Source of the DNA: Bacteroidales bacterium
GTDB taxonomy: Bacteria > Bacteroidota > Bacteroidia > Bacteroidales > UBA932
Assembly: GCA_017399905.1 (NCBI GenBank)
Contig: JAFQAR010000102.1
Coordinates: forward strand, 56,472 to 120,471
Direction of reading: 5' to 3'
Length of the DNA: 64,000 bases
The notes under the pieces were generated by a model. The model was given only the letters and a program-made list of their open reading frames with translations. It did not search any database and was not told the origin of the DNA. Numbering within the stretch: position 1 is the stretch's first letter; each line of letters begins with the position of its first letter. Below are positions 17,768 through 27,402 of this stretch, piece by piece. The position numbers and the translations under genes are program-made.

Positions 17768-18940
17768 CTACTTCACCCTTACCGTTTCAGCAGGATCCAC
17801 CCTTGCAATAAACATGCAAGGTATAAGCAGAAGAAGCATTATCACTGCGAAAGAAATCAGGTCGGCCGACAATATCAGGCCGAAATCAACATTTACAGGC
17901 ACAAAAGACACATAATAATTCTCAGGGTCAAGCTTGAGGATATGTGTCTTTTGCTGTATGATGCAGAACAGAAGAGCCAATGCATTGCCCCAGAGCATGC
18001 CCTTGGCCACCAGTACCGCCGAACTTGACAGGAAGACCTTCGATATTGACCTGTCAGTCATTCCGAGGGCTTTCAGAAGGCCGATTGTAGAAATATGCTC
18101 GAAGAGCATGATCAGCAGGCCTGATATCATGTTGAAACCGGCAACAATGGTCATGAGTACAAGTATGAACAGGACATTGAAGTCTATCAGGTCCAGCCAG
18201 CCGAAAAGCTGAGGAAAACGCGAGACCGTCGAAGTAGCTATCACAGTCTCTTCATCTTCCGAAGAATAGGCATTGACGGTAAATCCTATCTCCTCATTGG
18301 CCATCCTTATTGATTCCTCATCAGCATACCCCTCCTTGAGATGAATCTCAAGAGCAGATGCCTGGTCATCTTCCCATCCGTTGAGACGCTGGAGATCGGC
18401 CATTGAAGCATAAACGATGTGCCTTCCGTCCGTCTCGACCATGGAATCATATACAGAAGCCACATTGAACTGCCGTACCTTCAGCCTTTCACCTATGAAA
18501 TATGTAAGCATCCTGTCTCCCACCTTTAGACCTGATTCAGAAGCCAGACGGGACGGGATGGAAACTCCCAAGGAAACGGTATCTGGCTGTACTCCTTCCG
18601 GAAGTCCCTTGAGAAGCACACCATGCATATTATCGCCATGCTTCACAATTCCTGCCCTGTATATGACGGGGACGACATCCTTGACTGCATCTATGGCCGA
18701 CACCTGAGGAAGATATGAAGGATCCGCCTCTATGGGATGTCCTTCATCAAGTATGTTCATGTCCGGAGGCGTGATCTGTACATCACCGGATATGGCAGAA
18801 AGCCCGGAACGGATTTCACGCCTGTAGCCGGAAGACACGGAAACGGCTATTATCATTACAAGAAAACTTACCGCAATGCACACCATCGCGATCTTTCCCT
18901 TGAAACGAAGTTTCCGTGATATGAACAGAGAAGCATCCAT
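17768..18940 (-). CDS. LolC/LolE-like FtsX-family permease
   Basis: 390 residues. One transmembrane helix near the N-terminus (residues about 17-38), a periplasmic domain of roughly 220 residues, then three helices near the C-terminus: the layout of MacB/LolCDE-type ABC permeases. In Bacteroidota such single permeases are thought to release lipoproteins towards the outer membrane. No ATPase gene lies next to it. The ATG at 18940 is three bases after the stop of the TPR gene; a GTG directly after that stop is the only alternative. Last gene of the pyrE-led unit. Confidence 0.8.
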   Translation of the reverse strand: MDASLFISRKLRFKGKIAMVCIAVSFLVMIIAVSVSSGYRREIRSGLSAISGDVQITPPDMNILDEGHPIEADPSYLPQVSAIDAVKDVVPVIYRAGIVKHGDNMHGVLLKGLPEGVQPDTVSLGVSIPSRLASESGLKVGDRMLTYFIGERLKVRQFNVASVYDSMVETDGRHIVYASMADLQRLNGWEDDQASALEIHLKEGYADEESIRMANEEIGFTVNAYSSEDEETVIATSTVSRFPQLFGWLDLIDFNVLFILVLMTIVAGFNMISGLLIMLFEHISTIGLLKALGMTDRSISKVFLSSSAVLVAKGMLWGNALALLFCIIQQKTHILKLDPENYYVSFVPVNVDFGLILSADLISFAVIMLLLLIPCMFIARVDPAETVRVK

Positions 18941-18943
18941 CAC

Positions 18944-19858
18944 TTATTTCATGTTCAGTCCCTCAAGACGGCCCTTTGCAAGACGGCTGTCCTTTTCCGA
19001 ACCGTATCTTACCATCAGTTCGAGATATTTCTTTTCCTTCTTGATATTCTTCTGCTTGCGCGCGGCCAACATTCCGTTCATGATGGCCGTATTGTCATCA
19101 GGATGCATCTTCAGCACCTTGTCATAACATTTGTATGCATTCTTGTAATCATTCCTGGCGACAAGATGGTATGAGCCCATATTGTTCAGGAAGCTCATAT
19201 TGTCAGGATATCTTGAGGCGAGCTTCGATGACAATGCATAGAATGCCTCATAGGAAGCCGGGGTCGCGATTCTGAAGAAACTGTAGCAGTATTCCTGCAT
19301 GGCATCCTGAAAGAAATCCTCATCCTTTTCCTCCCCTTCATATGACCAGGGCTTCGAGCGGCCCGAGTTCTCGTCAATCAACGAACTGAGGTATGCAAAA
19401 GCCATATCCGGGCTTTCCTTCTCATAAGCGATATAAGCATTCGCCTTCATGAAGCGGAAGTCTATCCTGTCGGGCCATACGGCAATGGCCTTGTCGGCAG
19501 CCTTTACAGCCTCGGCATAAAGGGCGTCATCGAATACCGTCACCTGGAAATAATGGACATCGGCACCTGTACTGTCCTTGAGCGAAAGCACGGGCTCCAT
19601 GCCCAGGTAGCGGTTTTCGCTCCTCTTGACCACCTGGGTCGACTGAGCCTTGGCGTAATAATAGCTGAAACGCCCCAGAAGCATCTTGGCATCGGTCGAG
19701 TCCACCTTGGCCCAATTGTCCAATACGGTCTGGACACCCACTCCTGCAGGTCCGAACTGTGACACGAGAAGGTCATACCTCTGCTCGAATCTTTCCGATT
19801 GCGCATAAACACCCATACAGACCGCCAAAGCAGCCAACATCACTATAATCCTTTTCAT
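18944..19858 (-). CDS. Exported TPR-repeat protein
   Basis: 304 residues with a signal peptide (cleavage expected after GVYAQ). The mature part is helical. The clearest TPR-like units lie near residues 120-145 and 215-275 (NNMGSYHLVARNDYKNAYKCY and the next unit). TPR proteins act as scaffolds; the partner is unknown. Its first four bases overlap the stop of the RNA methyltransferase gene (ATGA) and the LolC/E-like permease follows directly. A link to lipoprotein sorting is suggested only by this position. Confidence 0.75.
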   Translation of the reverse strand: MKRIIVMLAALAVCMGVYAQSERFEQRYDLLVSQFGPAGVGVQTVLDNWAKVDSTDAKMLLGRFSYYYAKAQSTQVVKRSENRYLGMEPVLSLKDSTGADVHYFQVTVFDDALYAEAVKAADKAIAVWPDRIDFRFMKANAYIAYEKESPDMAFAYLSSLIDENSGRSKPWSYEGEEKDEDFFQDAMQEYCYSFFRIATPASYEAFYALSSKLASRYPDNMSFLNNMGSYHLVARNDYKNAYKCYDKVLKMHPDDNTAIMNGMLAARKQKNIKKEKKYLELMVRYGSEKDSRLAKGRLEGLNMK

Positions 19859-21246
19859 AATCTGATATCCATTCTTATGCGACGCGCCTGCGGATGCAGG
19901 TTATTGCATCTGTTTCCTAAATTCTTTACAAACCCCAGGGCCAGGCCATTGTACCTCACCACAAGATAACCTCTGTCCGCCTGCGGGAAGGCGACGGTAT
20001 CCTTATGCAGGAAAGCCAGGGCAGTCTGTCTGTCCACCTCCACCGAAGTATATACATTGTCGTTGAACATGACAGACAAGGCAAGATCGGCATCCGGCAC
20101 AAGGTCCTTTCCCTTGATGACACCGACAGCCGTTCCGGCAGCAATGACATGGAGCTGACTTTCCACATACGAAACATCTCCGGCTATGACCTCAGGCACA
20201 GCAGTGATGGTCTCCCCCTTGCAGCGGAACCTGACATCTGTCCGGAAAAGCCTGTTCAGATTGTCCGGGATCTGCACGGGAGTACGCACAGCCTTGCCTC
20301 CCCTTCCCTTAGGGGCATCACCATAAAAGGAGACGGCGTCCTCTCCTGTCTTCACAAGAGCCGCACAATACTGGCCTTCACCTTCGACAAGCCCCGGAAC
20401 AAGGCTATAACCGGCAGCGGTAGCCACCACACCCTCAGGGCATGGCACGTCATTGAAAGGTGTCCGTACTTCCGCGCCGAGTTCCGCGGAAATCCAATCC
20501 ACATTCAGGTCGTTCTCGAAACGGTTGAATGTACACGTAGAATATATCAGCACTCCGTCTTTCCTGAGGCATGGCCACATATCGGCAATTATCCTTTTCT
20601 GACGGGATGCACATAAAGACACGTTATCTTCGGACCATTGCCTCAACGCCTCCTCATCCTTCCTGAACATGCCCTCGCCCGAGCATGGGACATCAGCTAC
20701 GACAATATCAAAAAAGCCCGGAAGTGCAGCAAAGGCACGAGGGTCGTCAGATGTGACCACCACATTCGGGTCTCCCCACAAGGCCATGTTGCCGGCCAGG
20801 ACACCGGCCCTCTGCTTCATCACTTCGTTGGAGACAAGAAGGAAACGGTCACCGAAAGCCTCGCGCAACGATGCCGCGAGGTCGGTCGACTTACCTCCGG
20901 GAGCCGCACACAGATCCAACACCCTTATGACTCGTGAAGACGGGACCTCGACATGTGCAAGCATATCGCGGAAGACCTTTCCGACAAACATGGAAGAGGA
21001 ATCCTGCACATAATATGCTCCTCCGTGGAACGACGGGTCCAAAGTAAAATTCGGCCTCTCGTCCAGAAGACAGCCGTAACGGTTCCAGGCCACGGGACGG
21101 CCTGTCATGCCATGACCGTTCTTGAACGGATTGGCTCTGACGGAAACGGCAGCAGGCTTGTCAAATGCAGAAAAAGCGACAAGGACATTCACGCTCCCTA
21201 TCGCCTCTTCAAGATATGTTCTGAACGAGTCCGAAACTATCATCAT
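19855..21246 (-). CDS. RNA cytosine-C5 methyltransferase, NOL1/NOP2/Sun type (RsmF-like)
   Basis: 463 residues. The SAM-binding motif VLDLCAAPGGKSTDLA sits near residue 110, and the two catalytic cysteines are in VPCSGEGMF and STCTFNRFEND. The C-terminal region resembles the extra domains of RsmF/YebU, which makes m5C1407 in 16S rRNA. Assignment to that site is by overall architecture, not proof. The ATG overlaps the SRPBCC stop by one base (TAATG) and the end overlaps the TPR gene start by four, so four genes are translationally chained. Confidence 0.85.
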   Translation of the reverse strand: MMIVSDSFRTYLEEAIGSVNVLVAFSAFDKPAAVSVRANPFKNGHGMTGRPVAWNRYGCLLDERPNFTLDPSFHGGAYYVQDSSSMFVGKVFRDMLAHVEVPSSRVIRVLDLCAAPGGKSTDLAASLREAFGDRFLLVSNEVMKQRAGVLAGNMALWGDPNVVVTSDDPRAFAALPGFFDIVVADVPCSGEGMFRKDEEALRQWSEDNVSLCASRQKRIIADMWPCLRKDGVLIYSTCTFNRFENDLNVDWISAELGAEVRTPFNDVPCPEGVVATAAGYSLVPGLVEGEGQYCAALVKTGEDAVSFYGDAPKGRGGKAVRTPVQIPDNLNRLFRTDVRFRCKGETITAVPEVIAGDVSYVESQLHVIAAGTAVGVIKGKDLVPDADLALSVMFNDNVYTSVEVDRQTALAFLHKDTVAFPQADRGYLVVRYNGLALGFVKNLGNRCNNLHPQARRIRMDIRL

Positions 21247-21710
21247 TATGACATCTTTGAAGGGTCGAAACCCTCCGGATACATTGAAGGATCCACTCCT
21301 TCAGGCATACGTCCTTCAGACATGGCCACCAGGCCGTCCACGACCTTGTCGAGCGCATCCTTTATCTTACCTCCGAGAAGAGTCTTCATCATGAAGTTCA
21401 GGTCTGCATCAACTACAATGCCGAAATCCGTCCTGTAAGGATCCGATGCCGGATCGAAATGCATCTTGAGACGGAACTGGAAAGGAGCGCCGTCATCCGC
21501 AAACTCTATCTTGGAATAAGGAGTCCTGTCGACAACCTTCACGCCGATGCTGAAACCCTGAACCATGGCATGTATGGAGTCATAGTCGGCCGTCACATCC
21601 GCCTTCTTGTCCTCCGGCAGGAACTGGATGAAGTTCCTCATATCGACGAAAGCCATGTACAGCTCATAAGGAGCCTTTGAAACCACAGCCCTCTTGCTCT
21701 TGATCTCCAT
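21246..21710 (-). CDS. SRPBCC-family (START-like) small protein
   Basis: 154 residues, no signal peptide. The pattern of an N-terminal strand (KSKRAVVSKAPYELYMAFVDM), alternating strands in the middle and a long C-terminal helix fits the SRPBCC helix-grip fold, which binds small hydrophobic ligands or acts in RNA or lipid metabolism. No catalytic residue is evident. It lies two bases downstream of pyrE and overlaps the methyltransferase start, so its expression is locked to these genes. Precise role unknown. Confidence 0.65.
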   Translation of the reverse strand: MEIKSKRAVVSKAPYELYMAFVDMRNFIQFLPEDKKADVTADYDSIHAMVQGFSIGVKVVDRTPYSKIEFADDGAPFQFRLKMHFDPASDPYRTDFGIVVDADLNFMMKTLLGGKIKDALDKVVDGLVAMSEGRMPEGVDPSMYPEGFDPSKMS

Positions 21711-21712
21711 AA

Positions 21713-22351
21713 CTATTCCTTCTTGCCCCAGGTCGAAGGCGAGAACCTCCAGTCCTTGAGAACATTGATATCCTCTTCCCTGATATAGCCTGTCTCATGA
21801 GCCACATTCACAAGCGCGTCATAGTTCGACAGAGTGGTGAGCTCCACATTCGCATCCTCAAAGGACTTGCGTGCCTGATTGAAGTTATATGAGAAGATCG
21901 CAACCATACCCATCACGTCAGCACCGGCGTTCACAAGAGCGTTCTTTGCCGCAAGGCTGCTCATACCGGTCGAGATAAGGTCCTCGACGATGACAACCTT
22001 AGCTCCCCTCTCGAGGATACCCTCGATCTGTGAACCCGTACCATGATCCTTCGGTTTCGGTCTGACATAGCAGAATGGCTTTCCGAGGATATGGGCGACG
22101 AGATATCCGTGGGCGATCGCACCTGTAGCCACACCGGCGATGACCTCTACGTCAGGATACTGCTTTCTGATGATGTCAGCCATCCATCCGCACACTTTCT
22201 CTCTTATCTCAGGGAATGACAAGATCCTTCTGTTGTCGCAATAAATAGGCGACAGCCAACCGGAAGCCCATACGAAAGGCTTATCCGGCCTCAACATGAC
22301 AGCCTTGATGTCCATCAGAGACTTGGCAACTGCTTTCTCTACTGATTCCAT
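21713..22351 (-). CDS. pyrE: Orotate phosphoribosyltransferase
   Basis: 212 residues from the ATG at 22351 (MESVEKAVAKSL); the frame is open further upstream, but the promoter box lies there. It joins orotate to PRPP to give OMP in pyrimidine synthesis. The PRPP-binding loop VVIVEDLISTGMSS and the KPKDHGTGS flexible loop are intact, and VATGAIAHGYLVA is the usual substrate block. First gene of a minus-strand unit that continues with the SRPBCC protein, RNA methyltransferase, TPR protein and permease. Confidence 0.95.
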   Translation of the reverse strand: MESVEKAVAKSLMDIKAVMLRPDKPFVWASGWLSPIYCDNRRILSFPEIREKVCGWMADIIRKQYPDVEVIAGVATGAIAHGYLVAHILGKPFCYVRPKPKDHGTGSQIEGILERGAKVVIVEDLISTGMSSLAAKNALVNAGADVMGMVAIFSYNFNQARKSFEDANVELTTLSNYDALVNVAHETGYIREEDINVLKDWRFSPSTWGKKE

Positions 22352-22388
22352 ATCACTTTCTTTTTGATTGTTTTTCGATTCTTCTGTA

Positions 22389-22396
22389 TATCTTTG
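22389..22396 (+). promoter_or_regulatory. Possible promoter of the Nudix gene
   Basis: TATCTTTG matches TAnnTTTG, with TTG (22368-22370) 18 bases upstream. It lies inside the leader of divergent pyrE, 59 bases before the Nudix ATG, so the two transcripts would overlap. Confidence 0.4.
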
Positions 22397-22430
22397 CAAG
22401 AGGATTAGACCTCCTGAAGCATACATCATG

Positions 22431-22464
22431 CAAATATAATAAAATTATAGGTCAAATGCACAAA
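22431..22464 (-). promoter_or_regulatory. Promoter of the pyrE operon
   Basis: On the minus strand TATATTTG (22431-22438) is a perfect -7 box, with TTTG (22461-22464) 22 bases upstream inside the first codons of the divergent Nudix gene. It supports the pyrE start at 22351 with a leader of about 70 bases. Confidence 0.6.
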
Positions 22465-23067
22465 ATATACTTCGAAAAACGTTGCATAATAATCTGCAGC
22501 CCGGAAGACCAGACCCTCTCAGACCCCAATGTCATCATGTTCAGTCTGGGAGAGGACAACGACGTACACTCCCTGGTCGGCATGGTGGAGACATCGGATT
22601 CCCTGCAGCGCATATGCATTCCGACCGAAGACACAGAAAGGACCTACAGACGCATATGTGAGGAATTCGTAGAGGTCAACGCAGGAGGCGGACTGGTTTC
22701 GAACAGGCGCGGCGACTTCCTTCTGATCAGCAGGAACGGCCTTTGGGACCTTCCGAAAGGCCACCAGGATCCGGGAGAAGACATATCATGCACCGCATTG
22801 AGGGAAGTTGAGGAAGAGACCGGAATAGCCGACCTCGTCATCAGAGACCTTATATGCGTGACCGACCACTGCTACAGGAGGAACGGGATGTGGCACCTCA
22901 AGCACACCTGGTGGTACGACATGCTGCACACCGATCCGACCGACCTTACGCCACAGCGGGAAGAGGACATTTCAAGGGCCGCCTGGGTTGCAAAATCCAG
23001 CCTTCCCCCATTCCTTCTGAACACATATCCGTCGATAGTCGAGGTATTCAGAGAGGCCCGCATCTGA
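22456..23067 (+). CDS. Nudix hydrolase
   Basis: 203 residues. Residues 1-75 form an N-terminal extension of unknown fold. The Nudix domain follows: the strand NAGGGLVSNRRGDFLLI, then WDLPKGHQDPGED and the complete Nudix box (Gly, five residues, Glu, seven residues, REVEEETGI) near 98-120. Such enzymes hydrolyse nucleoside diphosphates linked to another group; the WDLPKGH motif is seen in Ap4A- or diphosphoinositol-type hydrolases, but the substrate is not certain. It is divergent from pyrE. Confidence 0.85.
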   Translation: MHKIYFEKRCIIICSPEDQTLSDPNVIMFSLGEDNDVHSLVGMVETSDSLQRICIPTEDTERTYRRICEEFVEVNAGGGLVSNRRGDFLLISRNGLWDLPKGHQDPGEDISCTALREVEEETGIADLVIRDLICVTDHCYRRNGMWHLKHTWWYDMLHTDPTDLTPQREEDISRAAWVAKSSLPPFLLNTYPSIVEVFREARI

Positions 23068-23156
23068 CAAATTTTAATTTTTTCATAAAGCGTTGAAACA
23101 AAAATCAGAAAAAAACGTATAATAGATTGATTTTGCAGTAAATTTCAACGAAAGAT

Positions 23157-24206
23157 ATGAAACTCTCACAATTCCAGTTCAGCCTTCCGGCTGACAAGAT
23201 AGCGACCGAGCCGCCGAGATGGCGCGACGAATGTAAGCTCATGGTCCTTGACCGCAAGACAGGGGAAATCGAGCACAAGCTTTTCAAGAACATCATCGAT
23301 TATTTCGGAAAAGGCGACACATTCGTGCTCAACGATACCAAGGTTTTTCCTGCAAGACTCTACGGAAACAAGGAAAAGACAGGAGCCGACATCGAGGTGT
23401 TCCTTCTCAGGGAACTAAACCGTGAGCAGAGGCTCTGGGATGTCATCGTGGATCCGGCAAGAAAGATCCGTATCGGCAACAAGCTGTATTTCGGCGAAGA
23501 CGAAAGCCTCGTCGCTGAAGTCATCGACAACACGACTTCAAGAGGAAGGACATTGAGATTCCTGTATGACGGAAGTTACGAAGACTTCAAGGACACCCTT
23601 TTCGGTCTCGGCCAGACTCCTATCCCTGACTGGGTAAAGAAAGAAGTGACAGAAGAGGATGCTGAAAACTTCCAGACAATCTTCGCAAAGCACGAGGGAG
23701 CCGTATCCGCTCCTGCCGCGGGACTCCATTTCAGCCGGGAGCTCTTCAACAGGATGATCCTTAAGGACATAAACAAGGCATTCATCACGCTGCACATGGG
23801 CATCGGCCACTTCAGGGAGGTGGACGTAGAGGATCTTTCCAAGCATAAGATGGATTCAGAAAGACTCATCATCACGGAAGAAGCAGCTGACCTCATCAAC
23901 AGCACAAAGAAATCAGGACACAAGGTTCTCGCCGTCGGAATAACCGTCATCCGCGGACTTGAGACATACACGACCACAAACGACGAGGTGAACGCATATG
24001 ACGGATGGACCAACAAGTTCATCTTCCCGCCGCACAGGTTCTCAGTTCCTGACGCAGTAGTGTCGAACTTCCATCGTCCGGGTTCTACGATGCTCATGTC
24101 GATAGCGGCTTTCGGAGGTTATGAAAACGTCATGAAGGCTTATAAGACAGCCCTTGAGATGGACTACAAGTTCGGTCCGTACGGTGATGCGCTCCTGATC
24201 ATCTGA
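23157..24206 (+). CDS. queA: S-adenosylmethionine:tRNA ribosyltransferase-isomerase
   Basis: 349 residues, full length. It transfers and isomerises the ribosyl part of SAM to preQ1-tRNA, making epoxyqueuosine. Family blocks: [18 protein letters not shown] at the N-terminus, [25 protein letters not shown] in the middle, and [18 protein letters not shown] near the C-terminus. Other queuosine genes are not nearby. The upstream 90-base gap is AT-rich; a box with one mismatch (TGATTTTG, 23128-23135) could be its promoter. A terminator hairpin follows. Confidence 0.95.
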   Translation: MKLSQFQFSLPADKIATEPPRWRDECKLMVLDRKTGEIEHKLFKNIIDYFGKGDTFVLNDTKVFPARLYGNKEKTGADIEVFLLRELNREQRLWDVIVDPARKIRIGNKLYFGEDESLVAEVIDNTTSRGRTLRFLYDGSYEDFKDTLFGLGQTPIPDWVKKEVTEEDAENFQTIFAKHEGAVSAPAAGLHFSRELFNRMILKDINKAFITLHMGIGHFREVDVEDLSKHKMDSERLIITEEAADLINSTKKSGHKVLAVGITVIRGLETYTTTNDEVNAYDGWTNKFIFPPHRFSVPDAVVSNFHRPGSTMLMSIAAFGGYENVMKAYKTALEMDYKFGPYGDALLII

Positions 24207-24281
24207 TGACAGGAAGACGCAAAAACATAAAGAAAAAGAAAAAACGATAAAAAAGAGAAAAATCTTTCTTATCATCGGAAC

Positions 24282-24317
24282 AAAACCGGCCTCAGAGACA
24301 CTCTGGAGCCGGTTTTA
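24282..24317 (+). terminator. Intrinsic terminator after queA
   Basis: An imperfect stem of about 16 pairs (24282-24297 with 24302-24317) around a 3-to-4-base loop, with a run of T after it. It separates queA from dprA. Confidence 0.75.
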
Positions 24318-24333
24318 TTCATAACTTGCAGAC

Positions 24334-25494
24334 ATGAAACGATTTGAAGAAAACACATGTCTGTGCGCCTTGAACAAGATATTCGGATTCGATCCGAAAG
24401 CCGCACACTCCTTTCTGGCCAGGACCGGAAGCGCTGAAGAACTGTTCGGGATGAAGCAGGAGCACCGGGACGCCCTGCTCGGCCCGTACTCGAAATACCG
24501 GGGACTGGTGACGGAAAAATCCTATGAAGAAGCCGAACGCGAAATGGATGCGCTTTCGCGCGAGGGGATCAGGTTCTCGGGCTTCACGGGAGAGGATTTC
24601 CCTGACATGCTGAAAGAATGTCCCGACGCCCCTCTCGGTCTCTACATAAGAAGCTGCACTCCGCCCGGAGAACTGTTCAACCGGAGAAGGAACATTTCCG
24701 TAATAGGGACACGCGACCTTTCGTATTACGGAAGGGAATGGTGCGGAAAGATCGTCAGCCGTTTCTCAGAATCCGACGCAAGACCGGCAGTTGTGAGCGG
24801 TCTTGCCCTTGGTACGGACATATGCGCCCATGTGGCGGCACTCGATTCGGGCCTGCCTACGATAGCCGTAATGGCTACAGGACCGGAAAAGGTCTATCCG
24901 TACCGGCACAGGGAATTCGCAGAAAGGATAGCCTGCACGCCAGGATGCGCCCTCATCACCGATTATCCCCCGGGGACAGCTCCCCTTGCCATACATTTCC
25001 TCAGACGCAACCGCATAATCGCAGGCATGAGCGAGGCCACCGTACTGGTAGAGTCCAAGATAAAGGGAGGAGGAATGATGACTTCACGTCTCGCGTTCTC
25101 GTACGACAGGGACGTATACGCCCTTCCCGGAAGAGCAGACGACATAAGGTCCCAGGGATGCAACCTGCTGATAAAGGAAAAGATAGCGGAACCGATAATC
25201 TCCGTGGAAAGCCTCGCAGAAAGCCTGAACCTGAAGTCAAAGACCGGACGAAGGACCTTATCCGATGCGGAAAGGATAAGGATGAAGTTCTCGGGACATG
25301 CAGATGAAGAGGACATCAGGATGATGACAATCCTGATGGATGCAATACGAAATGAGCGCGGAATCTGTCTGGACGAACTCGGAGTCCTTGCCGGTCTTGA
25401 ACATTCACGGCTGTCGCTCCTTGCCGGCATGCTCGAAATAGAAGGTTTCATACACGTAGACCTGTTGCGCCGATGCACTGCCTGCGTGAAGTGA
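24334..25494 (+). CDS. dprA: DNA-processing protein DprA
   Basis: 386 residues: an N-terminal SAM-like helical part, a Rossmann-like core and a C-terminal winged-helix-like domain. Core motifs: VIGTRDLSYYGRE, VSGLALGTDICAH, MATGPEKVYP, then RRNRIIAGMSEATVLVES and DVYALPG. DprA binds single-stranded DNA and loads RecA during transformation. No other competence gene is in the window, so actual uptake cannot be inferred; dprA is widespread even in non-competent bacteria. It lies between a terminator and a short weak hairpin. Confidence 0.95.
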   Translation: MKRFEENTCLCALNKIFGFDPKAAHSFLARTGSAEELFGMKQEHRDALLGPYSKYRGLVTEKSYEEAEREMDALSREGIRFSGFTGEDFPDMLKECPDAPLGLYIRSCTPPGELFNRRRNISVIGTRDLSYYGREWCGKIVSRFSESDARPAVVSGLALGTDICAHVAALDSGLPTIAVMATGPEKVYPYRHREFAERIACTPGCALITDYPPGTAPLAIHFLRRNRIIAGMSEATVLVESKIKGGGMMTSRLAFSYDRDVYALPGRADDIRSQGCNLLIKEKIAEPIISVESLAESLNLKSKTGRRTLSDAERIRMKFSGHADEEDIRMMTILMDAIRNERGICLDELGVLAGLEHSRLSLLAGMLEIEGFIHVDLLRRCTACVK

Positions 25495-25510
25495 GGGCAC
25501 ACCTCATTTT
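25489..25510 (+). terminator. Weak candidate terminator after dprA
   Basis: A short hairpin of about eight pairs including one G-T (25489-25496 with 25502-25509), spanning the dprA stop codon and followed by only four T. It is plausible but far weaker than the other terminators here. Confidence 0.35.
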
Positions 25511-25547
25511 AGATGCGTTAGTCAGATAGGATTACGAATATTTTGAT

Positions 25548-25555
25548 TAAATTTG
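25548..25555 (+). promoter_or_regulatory. -7 box of tatD-ansA
   Basis: TAAATTTG is a perfect TAnnTTTG box. It overlaps a possible upstream TTG start of the tatD frame, so the ATG at 25580 must be the real start. Confidence 0.6.
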
Positions 25556-25579
25556 CAGGATACGCAGACAATTGCAGAC

Positions 25580-26350
25580 ATGCTTGAATTCATAGACACA
25601 CATGCCCACCTATACGACGAAGCCTTCGCCGGAGAGGAGGATTCCGCGATAGAGCGCTCCATCGGGGCGGGAGTAGGAAAGATAATATTCCCCGACATTG
25701 ATTCCCTGACGCGCGAATCCATGTTTTCCATAGCTGAACGACACCAGGGCGTGGTATTCCCATGCCTGGGGCTGCATCCCACATCAGTGGGCGCCAACTG
25801 GGAAGAGGAGCTGGAAAAGGTCCACGGTTCATTGTCACGAAAGATATGGGCCATCGGAGAGATTGGCATGGACTGCTACTGGTCGAAGGAATTCGTGAAG
25901 GAGCAGGAAACAGTCATGAAGGAGCAGCTTGTGATGGCCGACCGCATGTCCCTGCCCGTCATAATCCATTCACGCGAATCCACCGAACTCATAATACGGA
26001 TACTGAAAGACTGCAGACACCTCTCCCTCAGAGGCGTATTCCACGCATACAGCGGCAGCATGGAGACATTCCGCGAACTTCAGAAGCTTGGCGACTGGTA
26101 CATAGGGATCGGCGGAGTGCTCACATACAAGAAGGCATCTATAGCGGAGACCGTAAAGCACATCCCTCTGGAGAGGATACTGCTGGAAACCGACTCCCCA
26201 TACCTGACTCCTGTCCCATACAGGGGAAAGAGGAACGAAAGCGGATACATCCCGCACATCGCCACAAGGCTCGCCGAGCTAACGGGGAAGGAAATCGGCG
26301 AAATAGCCGCCGTCACCACTGAAAACGCACAAAAACTATTCAGTATATGA
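25580..26350 (+). CDS. tatD: TatD-family metal-dependent hydrolase
   Basis: 256 residues from the ATG at 25580, chosen because the promoter box lies over the earlier TTG. TIM-barrel amidohydrolase with the metal motif DTHAHLY at the N-terminus, GEIGMDCYW in the middle (bridging Glu), HSRES, HAYSG and ETDSPYLTPVPYRGKRNE near the end. TatD proteins are 3'-5' DNA exonucleases or D-aminoacyl-tRNA-related hydrolases. The last four bases overlap the asparaginase start (ATGA). Confidence 0.92.
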   Translation: MLEFIDTHAHLYDEAFAGEEDSAIERSIGAGVGKIIFPDIDSLTRESMFSIAERHQGVVFPCLGLHPTSVGANWEEELEKVHGSLSRKIWAIGEIGMDCYWSKEFVKEQETVMKEQLVMADRMSLPVIIHSRESTELIIRILKDCRHLSLRGVFHAYSGSMETFRELQKLGDWYIGIGGVLTYKKASIAETVKHIPLERILLETDSPYLTPVPYRGKRNESGYIPHIATRLAELTGKEIGEIAAVTTENAQKLFSI

Positions 26351-27402
26351 GGCCCGACCACATCAACAGCGACAGGTCATCCATCCTTCTGATATACACA
26401 GGAGGAACCATAGGAATGAAGGTAGACCCTGTACTACAGGCACTTACGCCATTTGACTTCAGCCAGATACTGGAAGAGGTCCCGGAACTCTCGAAATTCG
26501 CATACAGGATCGACTCCTACACCTTCGACCCGCTCATCGACTCATCAGACGTCGAGCCATCCTTATGGATAGCGCTTGCCGACCTGATTGAAGAAAGATA
26601 CAGCGACTACGACGGATTCGTGATTCTGCACGGTACAGACACGATGGCATACTCGGCATCCGCACTGAGCTTCATGATCGAAGGACTTACGAAACCTGTG
26701 ATATTCACAGGCAGCCAGCTGCCTATCGGCATTCCGCGTACAGACGGCAAGGAAAACCTGATTTCGGCAGTGGAGATTGCAGCAGCCAAAGACGACGAAG
26801 GACACGCTGTAGTGCCGGAGGTCTGCATCTGCTTCGACAATGTGCTGATAAGAGGCAACAGGAGCCGCAAGATCAATTCAGACAACTTCAGGGCCTTCCG
26901 CTCAGAAAACCATCCGCCGCTTGCCGAAGCGGGCATAAATATAAGGTATAACACCGCCCTGATCAGAAAGCCGGAAGACTGGACTTCAAAACCCGTATTC
27001 TGGAAATGTCTTGACACGAGGGTATCCATATTGAAGATACATCCGGGAATCACTCCTCAGGTGGTACGCAACATCCTGTGCGGGCCGGAGACCCGTGCCG
27101 TGATACTCGAGACATACGGAGCCGGAAACGCTCCCTCAAAAGACTGGTTCATCTCGATCGTCAGGGAAGCATCGGAAAAAGGCAAGATCCTTCTCAACGT
27201 GACGCAGTGCATCGCCGGCAGCGTGAACATGGACATATATGCCACCGGCAAAAGCCTGAAATCGGCCGGAGTAATCAACGGATACGACAGCACCACGGAG
27301 AGCGCTTTGGGCAAGCTTTTCCATCTTATGGGTAAAACAGAGTCGAATGAAGAGGTAAAAGCGGAACTCGAAAGAGATTTACGTGGCGAAATATCAAAAT
27401 AA
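26347..27402 (+). CDS. ansA: Type I (cytoplasmic) L-asparaginase
   Basis: 351 residues without a signal peptide, which points to the cytoplasmic type. It hydrolyses asparagine to aspartate and ammonia. The two catalytic Thr motifs are present: YTGGTIG (residues 17-23) and ILHGTDTMAYSAS near residue 96, followed by PVIFTGSQLPIG and RTDGKENL. The ATGA overlap with tatD indicates coupled translation. Its ammonia could in principle support the ammonia-dependent step discussed for guaA, but nothing in the sequence links the two. Confidence 0.93.
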   Translation: MRPDHINSDRSSILLIYTGGTIGMKVDPVLQALTPFDFSQILEEVPELSKFAYRIDSYTFDPLIDSSDVEPSLWIALADLIEERYSDYDGFVILHGTDTMAYSASALSFMIEGLTKPVIFTGSQLPIGIPRTDGKENLISAVEIAAAKDDEGHAVVPEVCICFDNVLIRGNRSRKINSDNFRAFRSENHPPLAEAGINIRYNTALIRKPEDWTSKPVFWKCLDTRVSILKIHPGITPQVVRNILCGPETRAVILETYGAGNAPSKDWFISIVREASEKGKILLNVTQCIAGSVNMDIYATGKSLKSAGVINGYDSTTESALGKLFHLMGKTESNEEVKAELERDLRGEISK

